DNA of 24,164 nucleotides from IMG/VR virus record IMGVR_UViG_3300023174_000618, positions 1-24,164 of that record, one strand, 5' to 3'. The position numbers and the translations under genes are program-made. The notes beneath the pieces are model-generated. The model saw only the letters and a list, made by a program, of their open reading frames with translations. It did no database searches and was not told the origin of the DNA. The stretch is from a virus. Shown piece by piece: positions 13,351 through 21,024 of this stretch; positions within the stretch are counted from its first letter, which is position 1, and each line of letters starts with the position of its first letter.

Positions 13351-14438
13351 AACTCAGGCCGTCATCCGCATCACGTTGGATCGCCTGCCCTGCCAGCGCA
13401 AGACTGTCAACGCTTGTGCCTTACCAAGAAAGTGGCGAAGCAGCCAAGATCGGTACTGCCATTCACGCGCTGGCCGAGACTTGCTTTCAGCTTGACACCG
13501 ACCCCATGAAGTTTGTCGGCCAAGTGGTAGAGGGCATCACCATGACTGAAGAGAATTGCTCCTTTGCCTTGGAGCATTTGCAGGCGATCTGGGCGATTCA
13601 AGATGAGCTTGGTCACGTTAAGGTGGAGCAGCTCTTCAAGCTCTACCAAACGCCACAGTTCTCGCTACAAGGCACTGCTGACGTTGTTGGCAGATCTGTG
13701 GAGAAGCTAATCATTGCTGACCTTAAAACAGGCCGTGGCTATGTGGATGCTGACTCCGAACAGATGAAGATCTACGCGCTTGGTGCGTTGATGGACAACA
13801 ACCACAAGCCAAGAGAAGTCGAACTACAAATAATCCAGCCGCATCATGGTGAGAAGCGCATTCACCGCATGAGCGTGGACGAGCTGGGCGTGTGGGAGAC
13901 AGAGGTGCTGCTGCCGGCCATCAATGACGCTGTGAGCGATGCACCGCGCTACAACCCATCAGAGTCAGCCTGCCAGTGGTGTCCAGCAAAGCACATTTGC
14001 TCTGCACAAAAAGAGCAGTTCGACATTGTGGCGGCGCAACCCGACATCACCATCATGTCCAAAGATGAGATCAAAGAGGTGATGCTGTCTCTTACGCCGG
14101 CACAGATAAGCGCCATCCTTGATCGCGCACCCATGGTGGAAAAGTTTATTGAGGCAGTCAAAGAATACGCCACCAAGCAGATGCAGGATGGCGCAGTGCT
14201 ACCAGGCTGGCAGCTACAACCCAAACGCGCCTCGCGCAAATGGATTGATTCGACAACAGCGCGTCAGGCTCTTACTGACGCAGGACTTACAGACTCTCAG
14301 ATATTTGAGACTGAACTAATTTCTCCTACGGCGGCAGAGAAACTGCTGCCAAAGGAACAAAGAGTTATCTTGGACGAATTAACGGCCAAGGTATCGAGTG
14401 GCTTAACGCTTGCGAGAGATCGTGGCTTAAGTCAATAA
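13326..14438 (+). CDS. DUF2800-type PD-(D/E)XK nuclease with Cas4/AddB-like cysteine pattern
   Basis: 370 residues. The N-terminus has SASRWIACPASARL, and GTAIHALAE (43-51) follows. The nuclease core is QGTADVVG (Asp119), LIIADLKTGRG (Asp132, Lys134) and EQMKIYALGAL (Gln146). The C-terminal part holds CQWCPAKHICSAQ (Cys216, 219, 225). With Cys21 this gives one N-terminal plus three C-terminal cysteines, the iron-sulfur 'staple' spacing of AddB and Cas4 nucleases. Phage DUF2800 proteins are presumed exonucleases for recombination. It lies between a resolvase and an SSB-like protein, which supports that role. The start overlaps the previous gene, and no strong SD is visible. Confidence 0.8.
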   Translation: MATSRQPLKLRPSSASRWIACPASARLSTLVPYQESGEAAKIGTAIHALAETCFQLDTDPMKFVGQVVEGITMTEENCSFALEHLQAIWAIQDELGHVKVEQLFKLYQTPQFSLQGTADVVGRSVEKLIIADLKTGRGYVDADSEQMKIYALGALMDNNHKPREVELQIIQPHHGEKRIHRMSVDELGVWETEVLLPAINDAVSDAPRYNPSESACQWCPAKHICSAQKEQFDIVAAQPDITIMSKDEIKEVMLSLTPAQISAILDRAPMVEKFIEAVKEYATKQMQDGAVLPGWQLQPKRASRKWIDSTTARQALTDAGLTDSQIFETELISPTAAEKLLPKEQRVILDELTAKVSSGLTLARDRGLSQ

Positions 14439-14472
14439 TGTCATCCCTTAACTCAAGAAAGCGAAACGCAAA

Positions 14473-15075
14473 ATGCTAAATCTATCCTCTGGTGGCGGTA
14501 ATGGGAACTACATCCGCTTTTCACCCCAAGCAAATGCTTGGACAAACAACCTTGGCGCTGAGATCCAGCTCAAGAAAATCGTGTTTGACATCGATGCGGT
14601 GCAAACAGGCTGGCTCCAACTTGGTGTCGGCATACGCGACTGGCAACCCGACTCAGAGTTGGGACGCAAAGGCGCACAGCCTACACCTGACCATAAGCGC
14701 GGCTTTATCGTCACGTTCTACAACAAGGAAATTGGGACTTGTGAGTGGTCATCAAGTGGCGTTGGTCCAAACATGGGACTGGAAAAGATGTACACCGACT
14801 GCGCCGCACAGCGTGCCGCCAATGCAGGCAAGTTGCCTGTGCTGGAGTACACCGGCAGCAAGTTGGAGAAGATCGGCAAAGGCACAACGCGCATCCCCAA
14901 CTTCACCATTGTGAGTTGGATTGACAAGCCTGCTGGCATGGGTCAGAGCGATGAGGAGTACACCGCGCAAGTGGCTGCGCCTCCGGCGCCAGCTCCAAAG
15001 CCTGTTGCTGCACTAAAGCCAGTGCCTACTAAGTCAGCGATGGCGCAGGCCGTAGAAGATGACGAAATGTTTTAA
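14473..15075 (+). CDS. Single-stranded DNA-binding-like protein with acidic C-terminal tip
   Basis: 200 residues. The N-terminal 150 residues are beta-rich with conserved aromatics (NYIRFSPQANAW, KKIVFDIDAVQTGWLQLG, HKRGFIVTFYNKEIG, TTRIPNFTIVSWIDKP), consistent with an OB-fold. A Pro/Ala linker (PPAPAPKPVAALKPVPTK) leads to the last residues VEDDEMF. A Pro-rich linker and an acidic tip ending in Phe is the T7 gp2.5 / bacterial SSB layout, where the tip contacts helicase, polymerase or nuclease. No sequence match to gp2.5 is claimed. It precedes a strong terminator and the primase-helicase gene. It probably coats ssDNA in replication. Confidence 0.65.
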   Translation: MLNLSSGGGNGNYIRFSPQANAWTNNLGAEIQLKKIVFDIDAVQTGWLQLGVGIRDWQPDSELGRKGAQPTPDHKRGFIVTFYNKEIGTCEWSSSGVGPNMGLEKMYTDCAAQRAANAGKLPVLEYTGSKLEKIGKGTTRIPNFTIVSWIDKPAGMGQSDEEYTAQVAAPPAPAPKPVAALKPVPTKSAMAQAVEDDEMF

Positions 15076-15091
15076 CTGATAGTGTGTACGC

Positions 15092-15121
15092 GCCGAGGTG
15101 TAACAGCCTCGGCTTTTTTTT
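15092..15121 (+). terminator. Strong intrinsic terminator after the SSB-like gene
   Basis: Perfect 7-bp stem GCCGAGG (15092-15098) with CCTCGGC (15107-15113), an 8-nt loop, and eight T (15114-15121). It separates the upstream recombination operon from the primase-helicase gene and would lower its expression unless there is antitermination or a separate promoter. No convincing promoter is visible in the 24 nt that follow. Confidence 0.85.
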
Positions 15122-15145
15122 CCTCTAAAAAATGGCAGCATATAA

Positions 15146-17191
15146 ATGCAAGCAGAACAAATAGCCAAGAGCTTGGGCAACGCGAAAAGAGCCAACGGCC
15201 AATGGGTAGCGTCATGCCCAGTACCAAGTCACGGCAAAGGCAACGGCGACAAGAATCCAAGTCTCAGCGTACACATTGATGATGAGGGCAAGCCACTATT
15301 TCACTGTCATGGTGGCTGCACACAAGAATCAGTATTCCAAACCATCAGGGATATGCAGCTCTTACCCGAATTAGAAGAGCGCCCAGATCCACTCGCCAAC
15401 ATCAAGCCTCTACCCAAAGTCGAGTTCCAGCAGGAGTGGCAGTACCAGGACGAGGACCGCGTCACTGTATTCGTCAAGCACCGGCTGCGCGTAGGCGAGA
15501 CAGGCAAAACCTATCGTCTATACAAAGTAGATACAGACGGAAAACGCTACCCGACATTGGGTGATGCACGCATAGTCCCATACAAGTTACCCGAATTGCT
15601 GGACGCAAAGACAGCGGGAAGAATAATCTATTTGGCCGAGGGCGAAAAGGCGGTGGACGCGCTGATGTCACTCGGCGTGGTGGCGACCACCGCGCACAGT
15701 GGCGCCGGCCATTGGCCCGAGGCCATCACCGAATATTTCGCTGGCGCGAATGTGGTGATCCTGCCAGACAACGATCTGAGTGGCTGGAGCTACGCACGCA
15801 AGGCAGCAGAGGCCATCCTGCCCATCGCCAAGGCACTCAAGGTAGTTGACCTCAGACTGCAGGAGCAAGGCGATGACGCATACGAGTTCATTGAGGCAGG
15901 CGGCGGACGCGCAGAGCTGGCGGCGTTGGTCAAGGCGGCGCCAAAGGTCAACAACGTGGATGATGTAACGATACCCGAAAGACTTCAGGCGATTCAGCCG
16001 AATGCGCCAATTGATGTGCCGCCACCACAAGCAGAGGACATCGCCAAAGAGTTCGCGCCTGATCCATTAAAAGAAGCACCAAAGCCAACCAAGACCATCA
16101 AGATTGAATCTTGGGACACCATACAAGATGAACCAGTCGAGTGGCTGATTGATGGTGTCATCCCCAAAGGGTCATTCACGGCGTTGTATGGACCGCCAGG
16201 CTCATTCAAGTCATTCATAGCCTTGGACATTGCCGAGGCCATAGCGACAGGGCGTACATGGATGGGTAGGCCAGTCAAGCAGACAGGCGCGGTGCTGTAC
16301 TTGGCCGGCGAGGGCTTTGGCGGTATTGGAGCCAGGATCAAAGCCTGCAAGTTGCATCACCAAACACAGGACGGCGCACCGATCTACATAGTCAGACACC
16401 AGCTCAACCTTAGATCCAGCGCCGAGGACTTCAACGCCTTAATGATGGCCGTGGTGACGCTGGTGGAGCAGACAGGCATGGAATTCAGCCTCGCCATTGT
16501 GGATACGCTCGCCAGAGCATTTGGCGGCGGTAACGAGAACAGCTCAGAAGACATGGGTGCATTCATCACGGCCATGGGTAAGGTGCAGGAATTCCTCAAC
16601 TGCGCCTTGATGGTGCTGCACCATAGCGGAAAGGATGCCGCTAAAGGACTGCGCGGCCATTCATCACTCCTTGGCGCCGTAGATACAGAGCTGGAGCTGC
16701 TGCGCTTTGACGAGCAGATGAAAGGCGTACTCACCATCAGCAAGCAAAAGGACGGCGCAGACAACGAGCGATTTGGCTTTGAGATGGTGGAGGTAGAAAT
16801 CAGGCCAGCGGGACTCGGACTGAGCGATCCAGTGGTCAGCCTGGCGGTAAAAGCCAGCGATTCAGCCGTCAATGAGATGTCAAAGAAGACCAAAAACAAC
16901 GCTGGAAAGGGTAGAAACCAGTCCATCGAGATGATGAGCCTTGAAACTGTTGTGAAATCAAAAGGAATACTAAGGTTCATTGAGGGGCAGCAGCGTATGG
17001 CCGTCAATTTGACTGATTGGAAAGCCGAATTCAGATCCAAAAAGGGCATCACCGATGACTCAACCGACAACCAAAAAAAGGCTTTTGACAAGGCATGGGA
17101 GCGTGCTCAGAAGAGGTTGCAAGAGTCTGGAGAGATCGGAATTAGGGACAAATCAGCATGGTTGATGCCTTTTTTAAACAGTCAAGATTAG
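15146..17191 (+). CDS. Primase-helicase fusion (Zn finger, TOPRIM, RecA-like helicase)
   Basis: 681 residues. A zinc-binding primase finger is visible: Cys24, His29 (CPVPSH), Cys54 and Cys58 (HCHGGC). Then come TOPRIM motifs YLAEGEKAVDAL (Glu165) and VVILPDNDLSGW (Asp208, Asp210). Finally there is a RecA/AAA_25-like helicase with Walker A GPPGSFKS (349-356), LAIVDTLARAF (Asp453), and VLHHSGKD (490-497). Residues 600-680 resemble a winged accessory end. It would prime and unwind at the fork, replacing separate DnaG and DnaB. This is the RepA/AAA_25 type of helicase, not a DnaB/T7 gp4 core. No SD precedes ATG 15146; a strong terminator lies just upstream. A repeat cluster follows the gene. Confidence 0.85.
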   Translation: MQAEQIAKSLGNAKRANGQWVASCPVPSHGKGNGDKNPSLSVHIDDEGKPLFHCHGGCTQESVFQTIRDMQLLPELEERPDPLANIKPLPKVEFQQEWQYQDEDRVTVFVKHRLRVGETGKTYRLYKVDTDGKRYPTLGDARIVPYKLPELLDAKTAGRIIYLAEGEKAVDALMSLGVVATTAHSGAGHWPEAITEYFAGANVVILPDNDLSGWSYARKAAEAILPIAKALKVVDLRLQEQGDDAYEFIEAGGGRAELAALVKAAPKVNNVDDVTIPERLQAIQPNAPIDVPPPQAEDIAKEFAPDPLKEAPKPTKTIKIESWDTIQDEPVEWLIDGVIPKGSFTALYGPPGSFKSFIALDIAEAIATGRTWMGRPVKQTGAVLYLAGEGFGGIGARIKACKLHHQTQDGAPIYIVRHQLNLRSSAEDFNALMMAVVTLVEQTGMEFSLAIVDTLARAFGGGNENSSEDMGAFITAMGKVQEFLNCALMVLHHSGKDAAKGLRGHSSLLGAVDTELELLRFDEQMKGVLTISKQKDGADNERFGFEMVEVEIRPAGLGLSDPVVSLAVKASDSAVNEMSKKTKNNAGKGRNQSIEMMSLETVVKSKGILRFIEGQQRMAVNLTDWKAEFRSKKGITDDSTDNQKKAFDKAWERAQKRLQESGEIGIRDKSAWLMPFLNSQD

Positions 17192-17221
17192 TTCTGATGC
17201 CGTGTTTATATACAGAAATAA

Positions 17222-17306
17222 TGCGACAAATGGCGACTTTGTCGCACTTTGTCTTTGTCGAATGCGACAAGACAAACCGAGAGTCTAGGACTCGGAGGTT
17301 TGTCGC
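17222..17306. repeat. Iteron-like cluster of TGCGACAAA / TTTGTCGCA
   Basis: Within 85 nt: TGCGACAAA (17222-17230) and its exact inverse TTTGTCGCA (17238-17246); TTTGTC plus TTTGTCG (17248-17260) facing CGACAA plus GACAAA (17265-17276) around a 4-nt loop; and GACAAACC (17271-17278) facing GGTTTGTC (17297-17304) around an inner GAGTC/GACTC dyad. No U-tract follows, so it is not a simple terminator. It lies between the primase-helicase gene and an unknown gene, the place where an origin or a replication-control operator is often found. Confidence 0.6.
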
Positions 17307-17350
17307 TTATCGATGTCGGCAATGTCGTGTCACTTAAAAGGAAATTAGAA

Positions 17351-18031
17351 ATGGCAACAAAGAGAAACCAAAACAAGCATCCAGTGGTGGAGCAGCCAAG
17401 TCCAAAGGCAGATCCTTGGACGATTCATGTGCAATCGAAACTGGTGGAGTTGGAGTCGGTAAAGGCTGCCAGCGATAGGAAATGGGGAGAAAACCGACTG
17501 AATACTTTGGTAAGCAGTGAGCTGAGAGAGAAATTTTGGATTCAAAACAGCAGATTGCATCAAGCGATGGAGGCCAAAGATCGAGCGAAGTTCGATTCCA
17601 GCGTGGCGGGAATGATCAGGGCGTATGGCGTACTGGATCAGTGGGCAACCGAAGAGGGAATAGATCCAGCGTCAACCATTCCTCGGATTGAATGGGAGAT
17701 GCAGAATGGTCAGACCATGGTGATTGTTAGAACAGTCAATGAGGCAGTGGCGATTCAGACTCAGCGTCAGGACTTATCAAATCACCACATTTGGTCAATG
17801 CAGGAGCTAGAAGCATTGCTGGCTGATCCTCGGATGCAAGAAGTCATCAAGATCAAAGCGCTTGTGCCAACAGCACAGCTCACCAGCTTCAAGCCAACAT
17901 CAAAGTTCAAGCCTGGCGGGGCAACAGGCTTTGATGACTTTGAAAACGATCTGACATTCAGCGACAATGACACCATGGAATACAAGTTCAATTCCGCACA
18001 GGCAGAAAGGTTCAAGAATGGCTCAATTTAA
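17351..18031 (+). CDS. Hypothetical protein before terS, 226 residues
   Basis: ATG 17351 is chosen because AAGGA lies 8-10 nt upstream. A longer frame from 17249 would run through the repeat cluster. Residues 1-25 are basic and polar (MATKRNQNKHPVVEQP). Residues 30-115 are helical (SKLVELESVKAASDRKWGEN and KFWIQNSRLHQAMEAKDRAK). A short beta unit (IEWEMQNGQTMVIVRTVNEA) follows, then an acidic C-terminus (FDDFENDLTFSDNDTMEY). I do not recognise a family. Its place just ahead of terS suggests a role in packaging or DNA recognition. A winged-helix fold is possible but no motif is decisive. Confidence 0.55.
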   Translation: MATKRNQNKHPVVEQPSPKADPWTIHVQSKLVELESVKAASDRKWGENRLNTLVSSELREKFWIQNSRLHQAMEAKDRAKFDSSVAGMIRAYGVLDQWATEEGIDPASTIPRIEWEMQNGQTMVIVRTVNEAVAIQTQRQDLSNHHIWSMQELEALLADPRMQEVIKIKALVPTAQLTSFKPTSKFKPGGATGFDDFENDLTFSDNDTMEYKFNSAQAERFKNGSI

Positions 18032-18107
18032 GCTCATGGCAGCATTCATCCGCGAAAAGGTACTGGACATCGTCCAGCGCGTTAAAAACGCTTTAAAGAG
18101 GGGTTGA
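18018..18107 (+). CDS. Possible small amphipathic peptide, 29 residues
   Basis: A short frame from ATG 18018 with AAAGG 8 nt upstream, overlapping the previous gene's end by 14 nt. The chain MAQFKLMAAFIREKVLDIVQ followed by RVKNALKRG would form one amphipathic, basic helix. Its last codons include AGAGGGG, which also serves as the SD for terS, so its translation could couple the two genes. No homologue is known to me, and it may not be a real gene. Confidence 0.35.
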   Translation: MAQFKLMAAFIREKVLDIVQRVKNALKRG

Positions 18108-18110
18108 GCG

Positions 18111-18542
18111 ATGCCAGGCAATCCAAAGCGTAGGAAAGACATTGCATTCCTCAACGATATGCCTGAAGAGATGATCTTCAGCATGGTTGAAAGCGGCAAA
18201 AGCATTGCCGACATATGCGTGAGCTTGGGCATCAGCAAGCGTGCGCTAGACGATTGGATTGAGGAAAACGATCACGGTGCTATGATTACGCGCGCGCGTG
18301 TGCGTGCCGCCGATCTGATGGCTTGTGACACGATCAAGATAGCGGATGACATGGATGTCGACCATCCGCAGCGCGATGTTCAGCGCATCCGCACTCGCCA
18401 ATGGCTGGCCGAGCGATGGGATCAGAAGACTTATGGCTTACAAAAGGCGCAGCAGATCAACATCAACGTGCAGGACCTACGCATGGCCGCGTTGCGCCAT
18501 GTCGAGGTGATCGATGACTTATCCACAGAAAAAGGCGCATGA
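18111..18542 (+). CDS. terS: Terminase small subunit-like protein
   Basis: 143 residues with AGAGGGG upstream. Residues 17-55 form a helix-turn-helix (MPEEMIFSMVESGKSIADIC and GISKRALDDWIEEND). A conserved-looking helical segment follows (RVRAADLMACDTIKIADD), then RIRTRQWLAERWDQKTYG, which is characteristic of the small terminase family (xxTRKWLAxKxxPKxYG). TerS recognises viral DNA and feeds it to TerL. Its C-terminus spans a DnaA-box sequence (18519-18527). terL follows after a 291-nt gap, unusually long for this pair. The assignment rests on the WLAxxWxxKxYG block and context. Confidence 0.8.
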   Translation: MPGNPKRRKDIAFLNDMPEEMIFSMVESGKSIADICVSLGISKRALDDWIEENDHGAMITRARVRAADLMACDTIKIADDMDVDHPQRDVQRIRTRQWLAERWDQKTYGLQKAQQININVQDLRMAALRHVEVIDDLSTEKGA

Positions 18543-18712
18543 TGCACACATTGCCCTGTGGACAACTGCAAACTGCCTGCGGATTAAGCAAAATCGCTGT
18601 AGTTATCCACAATAAAGTTAACATAATGAACATCGTGTTAAACCGATTATGTAAGGTTCATGTAAGAAAGTATATAGATCAATGACTTACCGATGCATCG
18701 ACCTGTGGATAA
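18519..18712. other. Candidate DnaA-dependent origin (DnaA-box cluster)
   Basis: Three perfect consensus boxes: TTATCCACA at 18519-18527 and 18603-18611, and its inverse TGTGGATAA at 18704-18712. There is also a one-mismatch box TGTGGACAA at 18557-18565. Between the third and fourth boxes lies an AT-rich stretch (18612-18690) with overlapping dyads ACATAA/TTATGT and ATGAAC/GTTCAT. A consensus 9-mer is expected less than once per 24 kb on both strands, so three within 200 nt is far from chance. The terS-terL gap is otherwise non-coding. The motif is seen; origin function is inferred. Confidence 0.6.
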
Positions 18713-18769
18713 CTTTGCAGCCGTTTACTGGCAGCAAGCGGGTGGCCGTGGCTGGCGCGGCGGCTGCGA

Positions 18770-18860
18770 CCCCCCCCTTGCTCGCGGCGGCGGGGGCGGC
18801 TGATGCAGCACCTAAACACATATCGCCACACGCATGACGACCCCCACCCCCCTACCCCCC
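18770..18860. repeat. C-homopolymer tracts at the terL start
   Basis: A run of eight C (18770-18777), a GC-rich trinucleotide-like stretch (GGCGGCGGGGGCGGC around 18786-18800), and then C5, C6 and C6 tracts (18841-18860). On the - strand these give long G-tracts able to form quadruplexes. They encode the Pro-rich N-terminus of terL, which homologues may lack. The tracts are prone to indels, so the terL start here is uncertain. Confidence 0.5.
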
Positions 18861-20309
18861 ACTGCGACAAAGCCTGTCCCGAAAAAAAATTCCAATGATT
18901 TGGTGGTGAATAACCCATTTGTCGAATTCGTCAAGCTCTACAAGAATAACCCTGTCCTGTTTGTCAAGGAGGTGCTGAACACTGAGCCTGATGCGTGGCA
19001 AGTGGAGTTCCTCAATCACATCGCCGCTGGAAATCGCCGCATAAGCGTACGTTCAGGCCACGGCGTAGGTAAGTCCACGGCGTCAGCCTGGGCGATGATT
19101 TGGTATCTATTCCTGCGCTTCCCTGTCAAGGTGGTGGTGACTGCACCGACATCCAGCCAGCTATACGATGCATTATTTGCGGAGGTTAAGCGTTGGGTTA
19201 AGGTGCTGCCCCCTATGCTGGCTGACCAGTTGGAGGTGAAGCAGGATCGCATCGAGGTGAAAGACGCCAACGAGGAGGCGTTCATCTCAGCGCGTACATC
19301 GAGAGCAGAGCAGCCAGAGGCGCTCCAAGGCGTCCACAGCGACAACGTGATGCTGGTGGCTGACGAGGCGTCAGGCGTGCCTGAAAAGGTGTTTGAGGCG
19401 GCATCAGGATCAATGTCGGGGCATAACGCCGTCACGCTACTGCTAGGAAACCCTGTGCGTTCCAGTGGTTTCTTCTACGACACCCATAATCGATTGGCGG
19501 GTGACTGGGTCACCATGCGCGTGTCCTGCGCCGACTCGCCCCGAGTGTCTGAGGCTTACATTGAAGAGATGAAAGCGCGGTACGGCGAGGAGTCAAACGC
19601 CTACCGCATCCGCGTATTGGGTGAGTTTCCGAGAAGTGATGAAGATACTGTGATCCCCATGGAGTTACTGGACTTGGCGATGAATCGGGATGTTGAGGCG
19701 AGTCCTTATGCGCCTTTGGTGTGGGGATTGGACGTTGCGCGGTTTGGCTCAGATCGGTCTGCGCTGTGCAAGAGGCGTGGTAACGCGGTGATTGAGCCTA
19801 TCAAGACTTGGAAAAACTTGGACCTGATGCAGTTGACTGGTGCGGTGGTGGCTGAGTTTGAGGCGTTGGCGCCGAGCGACAGGCCAGAGGAGATACTGGT
19901 TGACTCCATTGGATTGGGGGCTGGCGTGGTGGATCGGTTGAAAGAGCTAAATCTTCCAGCTCGCGGCATCAATGTCTCTGAGTCCCCTGCCATGGGCGGT
20001 ACTTACAGGAATCTAAAGGCCGAGCTTTGGTACAAGGCCAAGGCGTGGCTGGAGCAGCGCGACTGTAAATTGCCCAAAGATGAGCTGCTGGTGGCTGAAT
20101 TGGCGACTGTCAGGTATATGTTTACATCCAACGGCAAGATTCAGATCGAGAGCAAAGATGACATCAAAAAGCGTGGATTGGCGAGTCCTGACAAGGCTGA
20201 TGCGTTTTGCTTGACTTTTGCATCTGATGCGGTAATTGGCATGATGGGTTCAAAGTCAAGTGCCAAATGGAATCAGCCGTTGAAAAGAAACCTCTCAAGG
20301 GTTGCATAA
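18834..20309 (+). CDS. terL: Terminase large subunit
   Basis: 491 residues. N-terminal ATPase: SGHGVGKSTASAWAM as Walker A (74-81), then VVTAPTSSQLYD, and VMLVADEASGV with Asp177-Glu178 as Walker B. C-terminal RNase H-like nuclease: VWGLDVARFGSD (Asp300), ILVDSIGLGAG (Asp357), and SPDKADAFCL (Asp453/456). TLLLGNPVRSSGFFYDT is the coupling region. It packages DNA into procapsids through the portal encoded 3.3 kb downstream. The ATG at 18834 has no SD, and residues 1-25 come from C-tract sequence; conservation probably begins near NPFVEFVKLY, so the start may be later. Confidence 0.9.
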   Translation: MTTPTPLPPTATKPVPKKNSNDLVVNNPFVEFVKLYKNNPVLFVKEVLNTEPDAWQVEFLNHIAAGNRRISVRSGHGVGKSTASAWAMIWYLFLRFPVKVVVTAPTSSQLYDALFAEVKRWVKVLPPMLADQLEVKQDRIEVKDANEEAFISARTSRAEQPEALQGVHSDNVMLVADEASGVPEKVFEAASGSMSGHNAVTLLLGNPVRSSGFFYDTHNRLAGDWVTMRVSCADSPRVSEAYIEEMKARYGEESNAYRIRVLGEFPRSDEDTVIPMELLDLAMNRDVEASPYAPLVWGLDVARFGSDRSALCKRRGNAVIEPIKTWKNLDLMQLTGAVVAEFEALAPSDRPEEILVDSIGLGAGVVDRLKELNLPARGINVSESPAMGGTYRNLKAELWYKAKAWLEQRDCKLPKDELLVAELATVRYMFTSNGKIQIESKDDIKKRGLASPDKADAFCLTFASDAVIGMMGSKSSAKWNQPLKRNLSRVA

Positions 20310-20338
20310 TTCGATAATTCTTTAAAGGAGTAACTGCG

Positions 20339-20506
20339 ATGATGAAGAAAACCAAGATAGAGAAAAAGATTTCTAAGGTCTACAACGAGTTCAAAGCTGG
20401 CAAGCTGCACTCAGGCAAAGGTGGTCCTATCGTTAAGAGCAAGGCGCAGGGTTTGGCTATTGCTTTGAGTGCTGCTGGCGTCAAACCTAAAAAGGCGATG
20501 AAATAA
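20339..20506 (+). CDS. DUF6496-like small basic protein, 55 residues
   Basis: Starts at ATG 20339 with AAAGGAG 8 nt upstream. Its core, KVYNEFKAGKLHSG and GPIVKSKAQGLAIALSAAG, matches the DUF6496 pattern KxMxEFxxGxLHSG...GPxVKSRxQAIAIALSEA, recognised from memory. It is basic and Lys-rich. DUF6496 proteins are common in phages and bacteria and have no established function; DNA binding is a guess from charge. It overlaps the next gene by one base (TAATG). Confidence 0.7.
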   Translation: MMKKTKIEKKISKVYNEFKAGKLHSGKGGPIVKSKAQGLAIALSAAGVKPKKAMK

Positions 20507-21024
20507 TGGCTACTATGCAACGCACCATGGATCAAGCCATGGATCAAAAGCCTGGTTATCAGGATGGCGGCGCAAGCTGCCCTGCACCTACTCAGGACAT
20601 CACGCTCAATCTGAAGAATCGCGCCAAGGCGATCACTTCAGCGGCCTATGGTCCTGAGAATCCCGCATTGCCCAATACTCAATTTTGGTCAAAGAAAGCT
20701 GACCAGTGGGATGTGACAGTGGATGACGCCAAGCAAAGCCGATGCGGTAACTGTGCCGCATTCAATGTGTCCGACAAGTTGAAGCAGTGCATTGCTGATG
20801 GCATTGGCAATGATGCTGACCCATGGGGGACTATCAAGCTGGCCGACTTGGGTTACTGCGAGATATTCGATTTCAAGTGCGCCGCCAGCCGTACTTGCGA
20901 TGCATGGGTGGTTGGTGGACCTAACACTGGTGACGGCGAGAATGGAGGAATGGATGCGGAAACGTCAGATCATGAGCCTGAATCCTTACTCACAATCAAG
21001 ATTGGGGGACACAATGGCGACTAA
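20506..21024 (+). CDS. Cysteine-rich, possibly metal-binding phage protein
   Basis: 172 residues. The conserved-looking core is SRCGNCAAFNVSD (Cys80, Cys83), Cys95, LGYCEIFDFKCAASRTCDAW (Cys118, Cys125, Cys131). Six cysteines with this spacing suggest a metal or Fe-S site. Similar phage proteins near terL show the same Cx2CAAF and CxxxxFKCxAxRxCxxW pattern and are sometimes likened to high-potential iron-sulfur proteins. I do not assert that function. The tail is acidic and Gly-rich. It sits in the packaging-portal block, so a virion-associated role is plausible. Confidence 0.6.
   Translation: MATMQRTMDQAMDQKPGYQDGGASCPAPTQDITLNLKNRAKAITSAAYGPENPALPNTQFWSKKADQWDVTVDDAKQSRCGNCAAFNVSDKLKQCIADGIGNDADPWGTIKLADLGYCEIFDFKCAASRTCDAWVVGGPNTGDGENGGMDAETSDHEPESLLTIKIGGHNGD

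Noticed and set aside
15132-15164. Ten-codon frame from ATG 15132 overlapping the primase-helicase start
   Set aside because: Short, with no SD; probably chance, although it could act as a leader peptide.
16384-17091. Long 235-codon frame on the - strand
   Set aside because: It lies wholly opposite the helicase domain of the primase-helicase, which has clear motifs; the product is Ser/Leu-rich with no recognisable domain. It is a shadow frame.
17222-17306. CRISPR array
   Set aside because: The repeats are under 10 nt, occur in both orientations and lack regular spacers, so they are operator- or origin-like dyads.
18679-18918. 79-codon - strand frame across the terL start
   Set aside because: It is built from C-tract and terL antisense sequence, has no SD or family, and crosses the DnaA-box region.
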